Assembly (NCBI GenBank): GCA_033296885.1
Contig: MU863916.1
Span: forward strand, 124,001 to 188,000
Direction: 5' to 3'
DNA length: 64,000 bases
From: Triangularia verruculosa
Lineage: Eukaryota > Ascomycota > Sordariomycetes > Sordariales > Podosporaceae
The translations under genes were made by a program, and so were the position numbers. Below are positions 44,440-55,615 of the stretch, in pieces. The notes under the pieces are model-generated. The model saw only the letters and a list, made by a program, of their open reading frames with translations. It was not told the DNA's origin and did not search any database. Position 1 is the first letter of the stretch. Every line of letters starts with the position of its first letter.

Positions 44440-44464
44440 AACGGCCGGACGAATTCCGGCCGTT
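44440..44464. promoter_or_regulatory. Inverted repeat, second copy of the palindrome
   Basis: Arms AACGGCCGGA and TCCGGCCGTT are perfect inverses separated by CGAAT. The inner part GGCCGGA-N5-TCCGGCC matches the palindrome at 43948 except for the spacer. It lies 420 bp upstream of the dehydratase start. Three further CCGGCC half sites lie at 44379-44404. Confidence 0.6.
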
Positions 44465-44882
44465 ATCTCCCGTGGTCGGGGCTCGTAACGGTCAAAACGC
44501 TTTGCCTTTTGAACTACCGGTTCGGACCGTTGCGGAGCTCCGTTATCGGTCTTGTTCTCCAACTTCAAGCCCGCAGGGTGCCGGGGGAGCTTGGCTGTCA
44601 ACCCCTCATGTTCAACCTCGATTAGGAAGGCGACAATGTCAACTGTCAAGAGCAGGGCTAAGGTGGGTGGAGCTATCATGGGTTCGGGATTCTGATGTTT
44701 TTTTTAAACTCAATTTGAACGTCTCTCACTCTCTTTGTTTTGTCAAACGTTGATTGTCGCACATCGGTCCCTGCTCCGTGCTTCTCGACTTACATTATTA
44801 CCCCCCGATCCCCGGCGTACCCCGGACCCGATCTCCGCCGCTACTCCCGGCTCCTCTCACCTCTCACTATTATCCCACCACA

Positions 44883-46072
44883 ATGACCACCACCACCACC
44901 ACCTCCTCACCTCTCACCCTGGCCTCCGTCCAGCAAGCCCACGAACTAATCAAACCCTTCATCCACCTCACCCCCGTCCTAACCTCCACCTACCTCAACA
45001 CCCTCGCCTCCACCCCCCAAACCCCCTCCGCCCTCTCCAACACAGAATGGTCCTCCCGCCCCCCCTCCTCCCCCGTCCTCCGCCTCCACTTCAAATGCGA
45101 AAACCTCCAGCGCATCGGCGCCTTCAAAGCCCGCGGCGCCTTCCACGCCATCGCCCGCCTCAAGCAATCCCCTGACTTTGACCCCTCCCGCGGAGTCGTC
45201 ACCCATTCCTCTGGTACCTAACCTCCCCCCTAATCTCCCTCCCTTATCACACCATAACCACCACTCCCCCCCCTTTTCAGCTATATATATATATATATTA
45301 AACAAGCTCCCCAGGAAACCACGCCCAGGCCCTATCGCTAGCAGCAAAAACCTCCCAAATCCCAGCTTACATCGTCATGCCCTCCATCTCCAACCCCTCC
45401 AAAGTCGCCGCCACAAAGGGGTACGGCGCGCAAATCACCTTTTCCGGACCGACCGCGCCAGAAAGAGAAGCCGCCGCCCAAAAAATCATCTCCTCCACCG
45501 GCGCAACCCTCATCCCCCCCTACGACCACCCGGATATCATCTGCGGGCAGGGAACTGCTGCCTTGGAATTGCTATCCCAGGTCCCCGTCCCCTTGCACGC
45601 CATCATCACCCCCTGCGGCGGAGGCGGCCTCCTCTCCGGCACAGCCCTGGCTTGTTCAGAAATAAAAACAAAAGTCTTCGGCGCGGAGCCCAGTTTTGAG
45701 GGCGCGGATGATGGGCGGAGGGGGTATTATGCCGGTAAAAGGGTCGAAAGCGTAAAGAGCTTGACCATAGGCGACGGCCTCCGCACGCCCCTAGGAAAAA
45801 TCCCCTGGTCCATCATCTACACCCGCAAATTAGTCGACGGCATGTACTCCGTCACCGAGGACCAAATCAAAGCCGCCATGAGGCTCGTCTACGAGCGCCT
45901 CAAGCTCGTCGTCGAGCCCTCTGCTGTAGTAGGTCTAGCAGTGGCGTTGTACAACGAAGACTTTCGAAAAATGGTCGAGGAGGAAGCCGGAAAGGAGGGC
46001 TGGGATCTAGGCGTCGTGTTTAGCGGCGGGAATGTAAGTTTATCTGCCTTGGGCGACTTGTTGAAGGAGTGA
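44883..46072 (+). CDS. PLP-dependent serine/threonine dehydratase or serine racemase
   Basis: Exons 44883..45213 and 45315..46072 join in phase 1 to 362 residues. The fold-type II PLP enzyme shows the cofactor lysine in ENLQRIGAFKARGAF (about residue 81), the phosphate-adjacent SSGNHAQALSLAAK formed exactly over the splice, the glycine loop PCGGGGLLSGTAL and the C-terminal VFSGGNVSLSAL. Length and the absence of an ACT-like regulatory domain separate it from the biosynthetic threonine deaminase (ILV1 type) and fit catabolic serine/threonine dehydratase or serine racemase; these cannot be told apart by eye. The 101-bp intron contains a (TA)n run at 45283-45299. It is divergent from the tryptophan dioxygenase gene and convergent with the isomeroreductase gene. 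Confidence 0.9.
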
Positions 46073-46665
46073 TCAAGTCTATACCCTAGCAAAACAAAAA
46101 TTAGTTTCTGGGAAGGATATAGATACCCAATGTCAACACCCGCTCAAAACAGCAAGATGTACATATATCGATTCCATATGATATGCCGACTTGCTTTGAC
46201 TTGACTTGACAATGACATCCAATAGCCATCCCAAAGTGGATCTATCCAACATCAACAACAACCCAACCAATAGAAAACAAGATCACTTACCCTACCAAAT
46301 CCAACCAAAACCATCTCACATAATCACACAACCCAAAAGTAGTCTTCTTCATGTCAACTTCCAAAATGCATTCGTCAGGTATATATGTACAAGTAACCAC
46401 CCATTAAAAAAAGAAAAAGAAACTTGCGTAAAAAATAAACAACGCAAATGACCAGCAAACTGAATCAAAGGCTTTTTGATCCCCATTTGCCACCGAGGTA
46501 TATCCCGTTCCCTAGTTTTGGGAAATAAAACAAGTCCATTTTTCCGTGAACCTTTTTCTTTTGTTTTCAATTCTCCCAATCCCAATTTGAGCCAGAGTAT
46601 CAATAAACTGTTGTTGTTTTCCCCGGACAAGAAACCAGTATCAACACACTCTTCCTTAGAAAACC
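46073..46665. other. Intergenic between convergent genes
   Basis: 3' regions of the dehydratase (plus) and isomeroreductase (minus) genes. AT-rich, no gene seen. Confidence 0.55.
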
Positions 46666-48059
46666 TTACTTGGTGTTCTCGGGGCGGAGGGCACGGACGG
46701 CCTTGCCGGCGCGCCAGATCTCGAGGTTGCGGATCTCCTCGAGCTCCTTCTCGTACTTCTCACGGTAGTCGGGCTGAGAGTTGTACTCGAGGGAGCGCTT
46801 GGTCTCGGAGCCATCCCTGACCGAGTCGTAGAGGTTGTTGAAGACGGGCTTGAGGGCGTCCTTGAACTTGGGGGTCCAGTCAATGGCACCACGGCGGGCC
46901 GTGGTGGAGCAGGCGTCGAACATCCAGTCCATACCGTAGGCGCCAATGAGGGGGTAGAGGGACTGGGTAGCCTCCTCAACCGTCTCGTTGAAGGCCTCGC
47001 TGGGGGAGTGGCCGCGCTCACGGAGAACCTCGTACTGGGCGAGGAACATGCCGTGGATGCCGCCCATGAGGCAGCCGCGCTCACCGTAAAGGTCAGAGTA
47101 GACCTCCTTCTCAAAGGTGGTCTCGTAGAGGTAGCCGGAGCCAATGGCAACGCCCATGGCGATGGCCTTCTCCTTGGCCTTGCCAGTCACGTCCTGGTAG
47201 ACGGCGAACGAGGAGTTGATGCCACGGCCCTCCTTGAAGAGGGAGCGGACGGTGCGGCCGGAACCCTTGGGGGCGCAGAGGATGACATCGACGTCGGTGG
47301 GGACCTCGACCTTGGTGAGATCCTTGAACACGGGGGAGAAGCCGTGAGAGAAGTAGAGGGTCTGGGGGTAGGCTATGTCAGCATGACGTGCCCTCTCACA
47401 CAGAATCACAGCAGGGATATGCATACCTTGCCCTTGGTGATCTGGGGCTTGATATGGGGCCAGGTCTCGGACTGGGCGGCATCTGAGAGCAGGTTCATGA
47501 CGATGGAACCCTTGGAGATGGCCTCATCAACCTCGAAGAGGTTCTTGCCGGGAACCCAGCCGTCCTGGACGGCATCCTTCCACGACTTGCCATCCTTGCG
47601 GACACCAATGATGACATTGATGCCGTTGTCACGGAGGTTGAGACCCTGGCCGTGACCCTGGGAGCCGTAGCCGATGAGAGCAAGAGTGTCGTTCTTGAAG
47701 TAGTCCTGTTGCGGTGGTTTCACTCTCAAGTTAGCTATAAATGCCTCTCTCTCTCATACGGACCCAATTGGGTCCCAATTTGCGTGAGAATGTGTGACTC
47801 AGAGAGCCGAGTAAAAACTAACCTGGAGCTTCTCAATGGGCCAGTCGGCACGCTCGTAGACATCCTCCTTGTGACCGGCAAAGTCGATGGTCTTGACACC
47901 GCGGGTCTGCTGCTTAGCAACGGGGGCAGCGGCGCGAGAGACGGCGGCAGCGCGGACGGCACCGGCGGCGGCAACAAAGGTGCGTCTCTGGACGGCGGGG
48001 GAGGCCAATTGGCGGGCCAGAGGGCGCAGGGCCTTTTGGAGGTTTCTCGCGGAGGACAT
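46666..48059 (-). CDS. ilv-2: Ketol-acid reductoisomerase, mitochondrial
   Basis: Exons 48059..47823, 47705..47427 and 47361..46666, all phase 0, give 403 residues, as in Neurospora ilv-2 (ILV5 of yeast). The enzyme isomerises and reduces acetolactate or acetohydroxybutyrate with NADPH in isoleucine and valine synthesis in the mitochondrial matrix. The N terminus MSSARNLQKALRPLARQLAS is a targeting sequence. Exon 2 holds the NADPH-binding LALIGYGSQGHGQGLNLRDN; exon 3 starts TLYFSHGFSPVFKDL and carries the metal- and substrate-site residues in DLYGERGCLMGGIHGMF and the knotted C-terminal domain. An alternative upstream AG before exon 3 would break the frame. TGACTCA sites occur at 48582 upstream and at 47795 in intron 1, fitting cross-pathway control by the Gcn4/CPC-1 factor. 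Confidence 0.96.
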
Positions 48060-48979
48060 GGTGACGGGTCTGTGGTTGGGGAGTGGGGATTGGGATTGGA
48101 AAAAACAAAAGAAGGTTTTGGGGGAAAGGGGGGAGAAGCTGTTGATTATGTAGGGAGTTCACCGTCTAACCGTCCACCTGGCAGATGCAGTCACCGGAGC
48201 TGCGAGTCAGAGTTTTTTTTATTTTTCAGTCTCCCTGCTGCCCTGCCAGCGGCCGTCCAGACCGACTTCGGGGCAACTGGCGTGCTTGAGGGTGGGGCTC
48301 TTTCCTGTTGCTGCTGTTATTCTGGCTGCTCCCATTGGCGAGGGGTGAATCCGGGGCGGCAGGGGCAGCCCAGGGTCTCCACCGTTTGTCAAGCTTGGAT
48401 CCAGGCTCAGGTTGGCCCGTCGTGCCCGCCAGTGCGAGTGCGGGCAGTGCGGGGCATTTCCTTGGGGGCAGCAGCTTCGTGGCATTCCCAAGAAGTGAGC
48501 CTTAGGCTCGGCCACAACGGCGGTGCCAGCACTCGAACAGCGCTGTTGACCCAGAACATGTCCGATGTGGCTGCCGTTGATTGACTCACTCGACCCCTCC
48601 GTATCCGCTCCGGTGTCTCCTGGACCGGCCGGCCTCCGCTTAAGCTCCAGAGCCGGGAGCCGAGAACGTGGTTCCCGTCCAGACTTGGCGCTGTGGGGAT
48701 TCGGTGACTCTAAATTGGGACCGGAATACCATCGGCGCTTCCTCTCCCGTATCGGATTGCTATCACATGTAGGTAAGGTAGGTACACATCATGCCATGGA
48801 TATGTAGAGTTCAAACATGTACATCTCGGCAGAAGAACCCAGATAGAAACACACACACTAAAAAGCAACGCAAAACATTCCACCAGTCTGTAGTAGTCAT
48901 CATATCATGAAACCCAGTTCTCTCCTCAACCTGTCCCCCAGGCCCAAAATGTAGGTATATCCCCCTCCCCCTCCTCTTC
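48060..48979. other. Isomeroreductase promoter and UBC12 3' region
   Basis: No gene is supported. Contains TGACTCA and short GC-rich clusters such as ACCGGCCGGCC at about 48623. Confidence 0.5.
48582..48588. promoter_or_regulatory. TGACTCA, candidate CPC-1/Gcn4 site
   Basis: A perfect consensus for the bZIP factor of general amino-acid control lies 523 bp upstream of the ketol-acid reductoisomerase start. A second perfect copy lies in intron 1 of that gene at 47795-47801. Single TGACTCA words also occur elsewhere in the window (for example near 28075 and 29669), so occupancy is inferred only from the gene's function. Confidence 0.4.
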
Positions 48980-49700
48980 TCAAATAGCAACCCTATCGAA
49001 CCCCTCCCCCCTCACACTCCCCCCCATCATCGCGCTCCTCACATTCCTCTTGAACCCCTCCCTATTACTCCTCAGATCCTCCGCCGCCTCCTTATTCAGC
49101 GGGTCGCTCGCGTTCGGCTCCAAAAACAAAAACTGCAGCCCCACAATCACCGCGTTCAAGTTCAGCACCGGCTTCCAGTCCTCCCTCAGAATATTCAAGC
49201 ACACCTTCCCCTCCAAGTCAATATTCGGATGGTAGATCTTCTCCCGGCACTGCACCTTGGGCGGCTCGTGCGGGAAGTTCGGCGTGATGTTGAAGGTGAA
49301 GCTGAATCTTCCGCCCTTGTACATGCCCTCGTCGGGCTCGATGTAGAGGATAAACGACAGGATGTTGTCCGGGTCCGGGAACTCGGTTCGCATCGTCGTG
49401 CCGAGGGAGAGTTCGCTGAGGTCTGTTTTCACCACGTTAGCAAGACGTATAAGGGCGAGGGAGGAGGAATGTAGGAATGTACCCTTCTGCACACGTAATT
49501 GCGCCGCAGTAACCTTCTTCTTCTTCGGTCCCCCAGCAGCCCCACCACCAGCACCTCCCCCATCAGAGTTCTCAGCCTTTTGCTGCTCCTTTTTCTGTAA
49601 ATTCACCACCACATCGTCAGCACTCTCTCTCTCCCTTACCAACAACCCCCCCCTTTCACCATCCCAGAATATACCATACCATCGACCATATCTTCAACAT
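48980..49700 (-). CDS. UBC12: NEDD8-conjugating enzyme E2, UBC12
   Basis: Exons 49700..49680 (only 21 nt, MLKIWSM), 49594..49483 and 49422..48980 give 191 residues. The E2 takes Rub1/NEDD8 from the E1 and passes it to cullins. The short first exon was found by searching upstream for the family N terminus that docks on the E1; joined to exon 2 it reads MLKIWSMKKEQQKAEN. The core has YIEPDEGMYKGGRFSFTFN, the PNFPHEPPKVQC loop, HPNIDLEGKVCLNILREDWKP with the catalytic cysteine in KVCLN, and FLEPNASDPLNKEAAEDL. A glycine-rich insert (GGGAGGGAAGGPKKKK) follows the docking peptide. Phases match over both introns. Confidence 0.93.
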
Positions 49701-51288
49701 CTTGCCCCTCCTCTCTCTCTATACTCCTCAAAGTGTGGTGTGGTCGCGTGCCGCGTGCTCAAGTCCTTCGTTCGTTCGCCTTCGAGTTCGTGTTTTAGGT
49801 TTTATTCACACCAGGAAAAGTTAAAAGAGAGAAAGAAAAAAAAGAGTAAAGTTGCGTTTTTCAAACGTAGTCAGGCACGCTAAAAACCTTTCTTTTTTTT
49901 TATGCTTCGTAAGTAGGTAGGTTTCTCGTTGGTTCAGAATGGGATGGGATGGGAAATGGAGGGGCAGAAACCCAAGACACGGATCACCGCCTATCTTGCC
50001 TTGCCTTAACACTTACCGCCCGTCCGCCATCCGCCACGCCCACCTAGCTAGCTATGTAGCCCAATGAGGTAATCATCAAAAAGTGGGGGTTAGCTCCTCT
50101 CTTTCTCTCTTGTTGCTTCCTCTCCCCAATGAATAAGCTGCTGCTGCTTCTGCTGCCTAAACTCTCATCTCACCTCCCTATTCATACAAACCTGGAACCT
50201 ATCGCTCCTTCTCACAGCAACAGTTTGGGCAGCTGTATCAGGCTCCATCTCACCACAGTGGGGTCCATGGCGCTGTCGGTGTTCAAAATGTGGGGTCAAC
50301 TTCCTCACACCTCCGGAGAGCGTTCGGTAAACCCGCCCCCTTCACCCCGATGTTCGGTGAGGTTGGCTTTCTAGTGAGCTGAGGTTGAAGCAGCGGAGTC
50401 TTTCAAAACCATGCCGATCATGGAGAGGGAGAGCCCGATGAGATCAGATGACGGAAACAATGGAATGTAAACAAGATCATCAGCCTCCGGTTCTCGCACA
50501 CACCTAGTATTATGACATGACACCATCAGTGAATCTTGGACCTCGGTGAGGCTAAACACAAGATCCACTGACTTCTCTTGTCCATCCAGTCCGTGATATA
50601 GATGCATTACCGGATAGTATGCCAGCCAATCTGGAGTCTCATAGAAGCAGCGATGTGTATATATAATCCTACTCGAAATGCAGCCAGCCATATCAAGCAA
50701 CACATCAAATCACCACAGCCAACAAAGCACAACAACAAAATAGCATTAACACACAAAATCAACATCACAAAAACAAGACGCCTCTGCCTATATGCCGCTC
50801 TCTCATGGATGTCATAATCTTCTCCCCCCTTCAATTTTTCAACACATCTTAAATCGCATCAACGCACTGCAGAAAAAACAACAACGACAAATACAAGATT
50901 TATATCACTCCCTTCCCCCCTACCCTCCCTTACCCCTCCCCCTCCCCCAACCCCAAAAGCTACAACAAGTAAAAAAACACAAAATACCCTTCATATTTTT
51001 TTCTCTCTGCTCCATGATATTCCCCCCCGCGTTTCATAAAACGGATTGATGACGTGAATTATTCCTTGGTTCCCTTTTCCCCCCCCTTCCCCCATGAGCC
51101 AAAAACCAATCTTTCCAGAGATAACACAGTTCAAGTTTTTAGAGGATAATACGAGGGAAAAGTGTAGTCGTGAGAGAGAGAGAGTCAGAACGGGAAACAT
51201 ATTTCGTACAGTAGTGGTCCCGCCCTGAAAAGCATACTCCGCGCCCGCGCCGCCCCCCGCAGAAATCCCAACGAAAAAGACAAACGCT
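49701..51288. other. Intergenic, UBC12 promoter and chitin synthase 3' region
   Basis: No convincing gene. A 110-codon minus frame (50371..50703) has some protein character (YETPDWLAYYPVMHLYHGLD) but no recognisable domain and no clear promoter; I leave it uncalled. Long C-rich and AAC-rich tracts lie in 50690-50960. Confidence 0.4.
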
Positions 51289-54240
51289 CTAACGCCGGGC
51301 AAAGCAGCACATGATACCGGTCCTGCCGAGGAACCAACAGAAACCGATGAAGCGGACGATGGACAGACCAGCAGTGGCGAACAGGAGGAACTTGAAGAAC
51401 CAGGCAGTTCTGGCGGTGGCGTTTCGCTGAGATGACAGTTAGCATACTTTGCAACAATAGAAAGAGTGTTGTAGAACTTACCCCAGCGCCAAAAGACGAA
51501 TCAAAGTTCTCACTGGTGATGACCACAGCCAGGAAACAGTTCGAAAACAGCCACATCACCACCAAGCTCGTTCTGAAGGACTTGTACGAATCCTCCAACT
51601 CCTTGGTCTCGGGCGCCTCCTCCTCCTTGTACGGCGCAAGAGCTCTCCTGACGGTCTGCTCAAACATCTGATCGATATCTTCCTGTGGCTTCTCAATCTC
51701 TTCCACCACCACCTCGTCCTTTTCGCCCTTGGTAACTTGCGCAGAAGGCAGCGCGTCGTTCTTGTCTGAACCCTTGGTACCCCACGACACATCGTGCCAG
51801 TTGTTGAAGGCGTACACCATCAGAATGTTGATGTACGTCGACATGAGCAGCATGTAGTACGGGAACGAGTGGAACATGTGCCAGGGATCCAGGTACATGA
51901 AGGACGCCAAGAAGTAGAGACCGTAAATGGTGATCAGGGCCACGAGAATAACACCAGCCGCTCCCGTACCACCAAACAGGGACTCCATCGCATTAGCCGC
52001 ATTGTCCAGTTTGATTTGGTCGGCGATTGGTATCTTGAAAGCTTGGACGACGAGGTAAACCGAGAGAATGAGGATGTAGGCCTGGATCATGGCGAAGAGC
52101 ACATAGGATGTAATGTACGTCCACTTGGAACCCTTTGGCCTGTTACCCAGAGCCAGAATAAACTGCAGAATGACAAATGCCAGGTAGAGATACTGCAGAA
52201 CCGCGTTGAATATAGGTGTGACGGTATCCCCGAAAGGCCAAGCGTGGTGGAGCGCCGATGTGTTAGATGCGGGCACCGGAGTACCGACGAGATCCATGAT
52301 GACGGTGGTCGTGAGATAGTACGAAGAGAGCGAGAACCAGGTGAAGATGACGTTGAGGATGTTGTAGATGAGCTGAATGTGGAAGAAGAACATGCGTACG
52401 ATGTTGTGGCCAGACTTGTACATACGACCGAAATGCATCAGCGAGTACAAACTGGCAGCGAACGAACCGTTCAGCCAACGACGACGCTGCGAGATGAATT
52501 CGGGAGCACCTTCGGGCACGTCCGTCTCACCCTTGGCCGCCTTGATGTAGCTCAAATGCCACTTTTGACCAGCCTTGGCGACCAACTCGAAACACAGAAT
52601 ACGATCCTCGGCCAAGAACATGTTCTTCTTGAAGATATTCATACCCTCAATACCCTTCTTACCGAGCTGCTTGGACAGCGTGTGATCGCCGTGGAAGTAC
52701 TGCTCAAGAGGCCGGCCCATAATCGCTCTGAAGCGGTAGGCCGAGAAAGCACCGGGCAACACACTGACGTAACCGAAAGCCGATTCCAGAGGCTTGTCCA
52801 GAATGTTGGAAATCTTGTACTCGAAGTTCTGGACAGCCACCAGGGGATTGAACAGCTTCTTGCCGCCCTTTCTGTTTTCCACTTTTGTCAGTTTCTCATC
52901 ATTCTCTTATCCTTTTAGAAGGAAGACAGCACTGTCTTACCCTAACATTGCATGAATCTCACCGCAGGCACCGCCGAGATCCTTGTCGTTGTAGAAGCCC
53001 TCCCAGAGGGCGAGCAGGGACTTGGGGCTGGGCTTGGTACCGGCATCGAGCAAGATGCACACCTCTGGGTTCAGGATGCGACCAAAGGCGTTGAAAAGCC
53101 AACGATGCGAGTTGATCTTCTTGCTGTTTTGTTGCTTCAAGCAGAAAATGAACTGCACTGGTGGGAGTGTCGACGGGCTGTCGTCTGTTGGCCGGATGAG
53201 CTGCTGGTTTGGTGTGACGGAGAGCTGAGTGGTGTACTCGAAGATATGGGCAACCGTGTTGTTTCCGTCGACATCCTTCTTCACCACGCCGTCCTGGTAT
53301 ACACCGATGGTGGCAAGCACGTCAAGAACGTTCTTGTCAACCTTCTCGATACCATCGAAAACCATGCACACCACAATCTTCTGCCATGCTGGGCCACCCC
53401 GGTTCCAGAACGACGACTTCTTCAGGTTCACTATGTCCCTGATATTCTGCATGACGCCATGGAGAGTTCTCGAGAGAAGAACCTTGTCTTCGTTGTAGTA
53501 TGTAATGGCAATGAGAAGCTCGGTGTGGCGGTTGTACATGCGGGGGCGCAAATCATAACCATTCTTGAGCGTAAAATCGTTGGGATCGCAGGTGGCCGCA
53601 GTGTAGCGCATCTTGAAGAACTCCTCATTTTGGCCCTCGACGTCTCTGTACTTTGGCTGAACAGCATTTCTGATGGCACTGGGAACGGGGTAGTCGATGC
53701 TGAGAACGGAGCCCTGGACGAGCTTGACCTTTCTGGTAGCATAACGCTTCAGGCCACCAGCCGGGGCAGCATTGGGATTTTGACGCTGGATCCAGCTATC
53801 GTCGGCGTCCCCCGAGGACATTGGGTATGGTTGACCGGCACCGAAGCCACCATTGGCGCCAGATGCTCCGTACTGGGGAGCACCGGCATACTCGTTGGTG
53901 TACCCGTGGGGAGGGGGAGTGGGAGTGGGCTGAACCCCGATGCCAGCCCGCGTAGTGCCGGCATTGGGTGTGTACGACTCGGTCAAGCTGTATGCCGAGA
54001 CAGGGCGAACTGGAGGAGTTCCGGCGCCCAAACGACTGTTGTCGTACGCCTGGTTGTCGTTGAGGAGAGAGGCCTGGACTTCATCGTCGTTCTGGCAATT
54101 CAATCAAACATTAGCCAAAAAACGCCTCGCCGGTAGGTTCCAGAGGTTAAGCTTCCTACCTGTCCGTGCTGGCCGCTGAGGTTCTGCAGCGGGTGGTCCT
54201 CGTAGCCGTCTCCACGGCCACTGGCGCCGTGGTACGCCAT
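51289..54240 (-). CDS. chs-1: Class III chitin synthase
   Basis: Exons 54240..54160, 54091..52941, 52871..51482 and 51426..51289 give 919 residues with all phases matching. The plasma-membrane family-2 glycosyltransferase makes chitin from UDP-GlcNAc for hyphal walls. After a disordered Pro/Gly-rich N terminus (MAYHGASGRGDGYEDHPLQN) come the catalytic core (ITYYNEDKVLLSRTLHGVM, DAGTKPSPKSL, FEYKISNILDKPLESAFGY, AEDRILCFEL) and the QRRRW signature (about residue 540). Six or more hydrophobic membrane segments follow (for example VILVALITIYGLYFLASF). GRPLEQYFHGDHTL and KGIEGMNIFKKN are typical of class III enzymes such as Aspergillus ChsB and Neurospora chs-1. The last exon (RNATARTAWFFKFLLFATAG) is missed if the ORF is read without splicing. 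Confidence 0.96.
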
Positions 54241-55218
54241 TATGGAGTCGCGGCTCGCTGCTGCGAGAAATAGCTGGAATCAAGATCTGCTCAAAAGATT
54301 TGGATATTCTGAAGATGCTGTAGTATTCTCAAGTGTCGCCGGATCGTCGAGAAGGGAATATTGTAGGGAGTCGCGATGGTAGGTCGAGGTTGTTTGGTTG
54401 TTGGCTGCTCAGGTCGGTCAAAGAAAAAGAGACGGTGAAGCTTGGCGCGGTTGCAGTGCGAAACGTCAGCTGCCGTTACGAGTCGTTTCTGACACCCAAT
54501 TCCAGGGCACGGCAGGAAGGAGAAGCACCCGGTGACCGAACGGCACAGGTGCGTGGCAGCAACAGCAGTGAGATGAGAGGTCTGGAGATGACGGACTGTC
54601 TTCCAGAAGAGAAAGTCGAGAAGAGGTCTCGAAAACCTGATTCCACAGCTCTCAGGAGACAGCGGCCCTGTTATGAAGTTGGTGAAGGGGCCTGTGGCTG
54701 AGCGACAGGGATGCAAGAGGTGCTCCACCGCCCCCTCCTAGCCAGGGATGGCCGCGACTGCGAGCTTTCACTGGTGAGTGGCTCGCCTTCGACCCGTTCC
54801 AGTTGACCGTCCACCGCCCACAGCCCACTCGACGAACGCTGCCAGAGACCGACGTCAGTTCCTCTCTGCCAGGCGGCCCCCTGAGTGCCAAGCAGCTGTC
54901 ACCCTGCCCCGGCACTCACATCTCGTTTCCCATCTCAGGAGTGTTTCATGGTCTCAAGGAACAATGTCGCGAAGCTTCACTTTCTTCTTCCAATCTTTGA
55001 ACACTCAAAGAAAAGACCCTAGGGACATGACAGCTCCGGGTGCAACTACTTTGAGTTTCCATGGCGACTGGGCGGTGCTCCGGGCAGTTTTGGCAGCGTT
55101 TGTTGTTCGCACAGTCTGGACCACAGCCGCGGGTACTGTGCGTTGGCCCCCCCGTTTAACTCCAGATCGCCAACCAGCCAACATGGGCCTAGCCTTCGAT
55201 TTTCAGGGTCTTGTCTCC
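54241..55218. other. Intergenic, chitin synthase promoter
   Basis: No gene is supported; overlapping frames of 65-165 codons on both strands lack protein character. The stretch ends at the TCTCC target duplication (55214-55218). Confidence 0.5.
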
Positions 55219-55615
55219 CACGTCCTGGACAAAAAAACTGGCACTGCAACGGGGGAATACAGTATTGAAAGATAGTTAATAGGCCTTAAAAGATAGTAAT
55301 AGGCCTTGGAAAATAGTTAATAGGCCTTAAAAGATAGTAATAGGCCTTAAAAGATAGTTAAAAGGCTTAAAAAGATAGTTAAAAGGCCTTAAAAGATAAT
55401 TAAAAGGTTAAAAGATAATTAAAAGGCTTTAAAAGATAGTTAAAAGGCTTTAAAAGATAGTTGATAGGTCTTAAAAGATAGTAATAGGCTTTAAAAATCA
55501 TTAAAAATACTTTGAAAGATAGTAATAAGCCCAAAGAGGATAGTTAGTAGGCCTGTTCTACTGTTTTTGAGGTGTAATCCTAGCTTGCAGTACCAATTAT
55601 TTTGTCCACGACGTG
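55219..55615. mobile_element. Short inverted-repeat element, copy B, with minisatellite
   Basis: The 397-bp unit starts CACGTCCTGGACAAAAAAAC and ends with the imperfect inverse AATTATTTTGTCCACGACGTG, flanked by TCTCC on both sides (55214-55218 and 55616-55620). It lies in the opposite orientation to copy A. The interior (about 55258-55550) is a tandem array of about 14 degenerate units of 19-22 bp with the consensus AAAAGATAGTTAATAGGCCTT. No frame is coding. Confidence 0.8.
55258..55550. repeat. ~21-bp minisatellite inside copy B
   Basis: Units vary at a few positions (AGTAATAGGCC, AGTTAAAAGGCC, AATTAAAAGG) and share AAAAGATA. Copies A and C hold only about five to seven units, so the array length differs between copies. 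Confidence 0.85.

Larger units (their letters stand above)
43827..44882. promoter_or_regulatory. Divergent promoter region, dioxygenase / dehydratase
   Basis: No gene is supported in these 1,056 bp. Frames at 44292..44753 overlap promoter signals and lack protein character. The region holds the two palindromes described separately and a CT-rich leader before 44883. Confidence 0.55.

Noticed and set aside
50371..50703. 110-codon minus-strand frame with protein-like composition
   Set aside because: No recognisable domain, no nearby promoter or leader signal; kept as uncalled.
51794..54136. Long plus-strand frames opposite the chitin synthase gene (374 and 394 codons)
   Set aside because: Mirror frames of strongly biased GC-rich coding DNA; the minus strand carries conserved chitin synthase motifs throughout.
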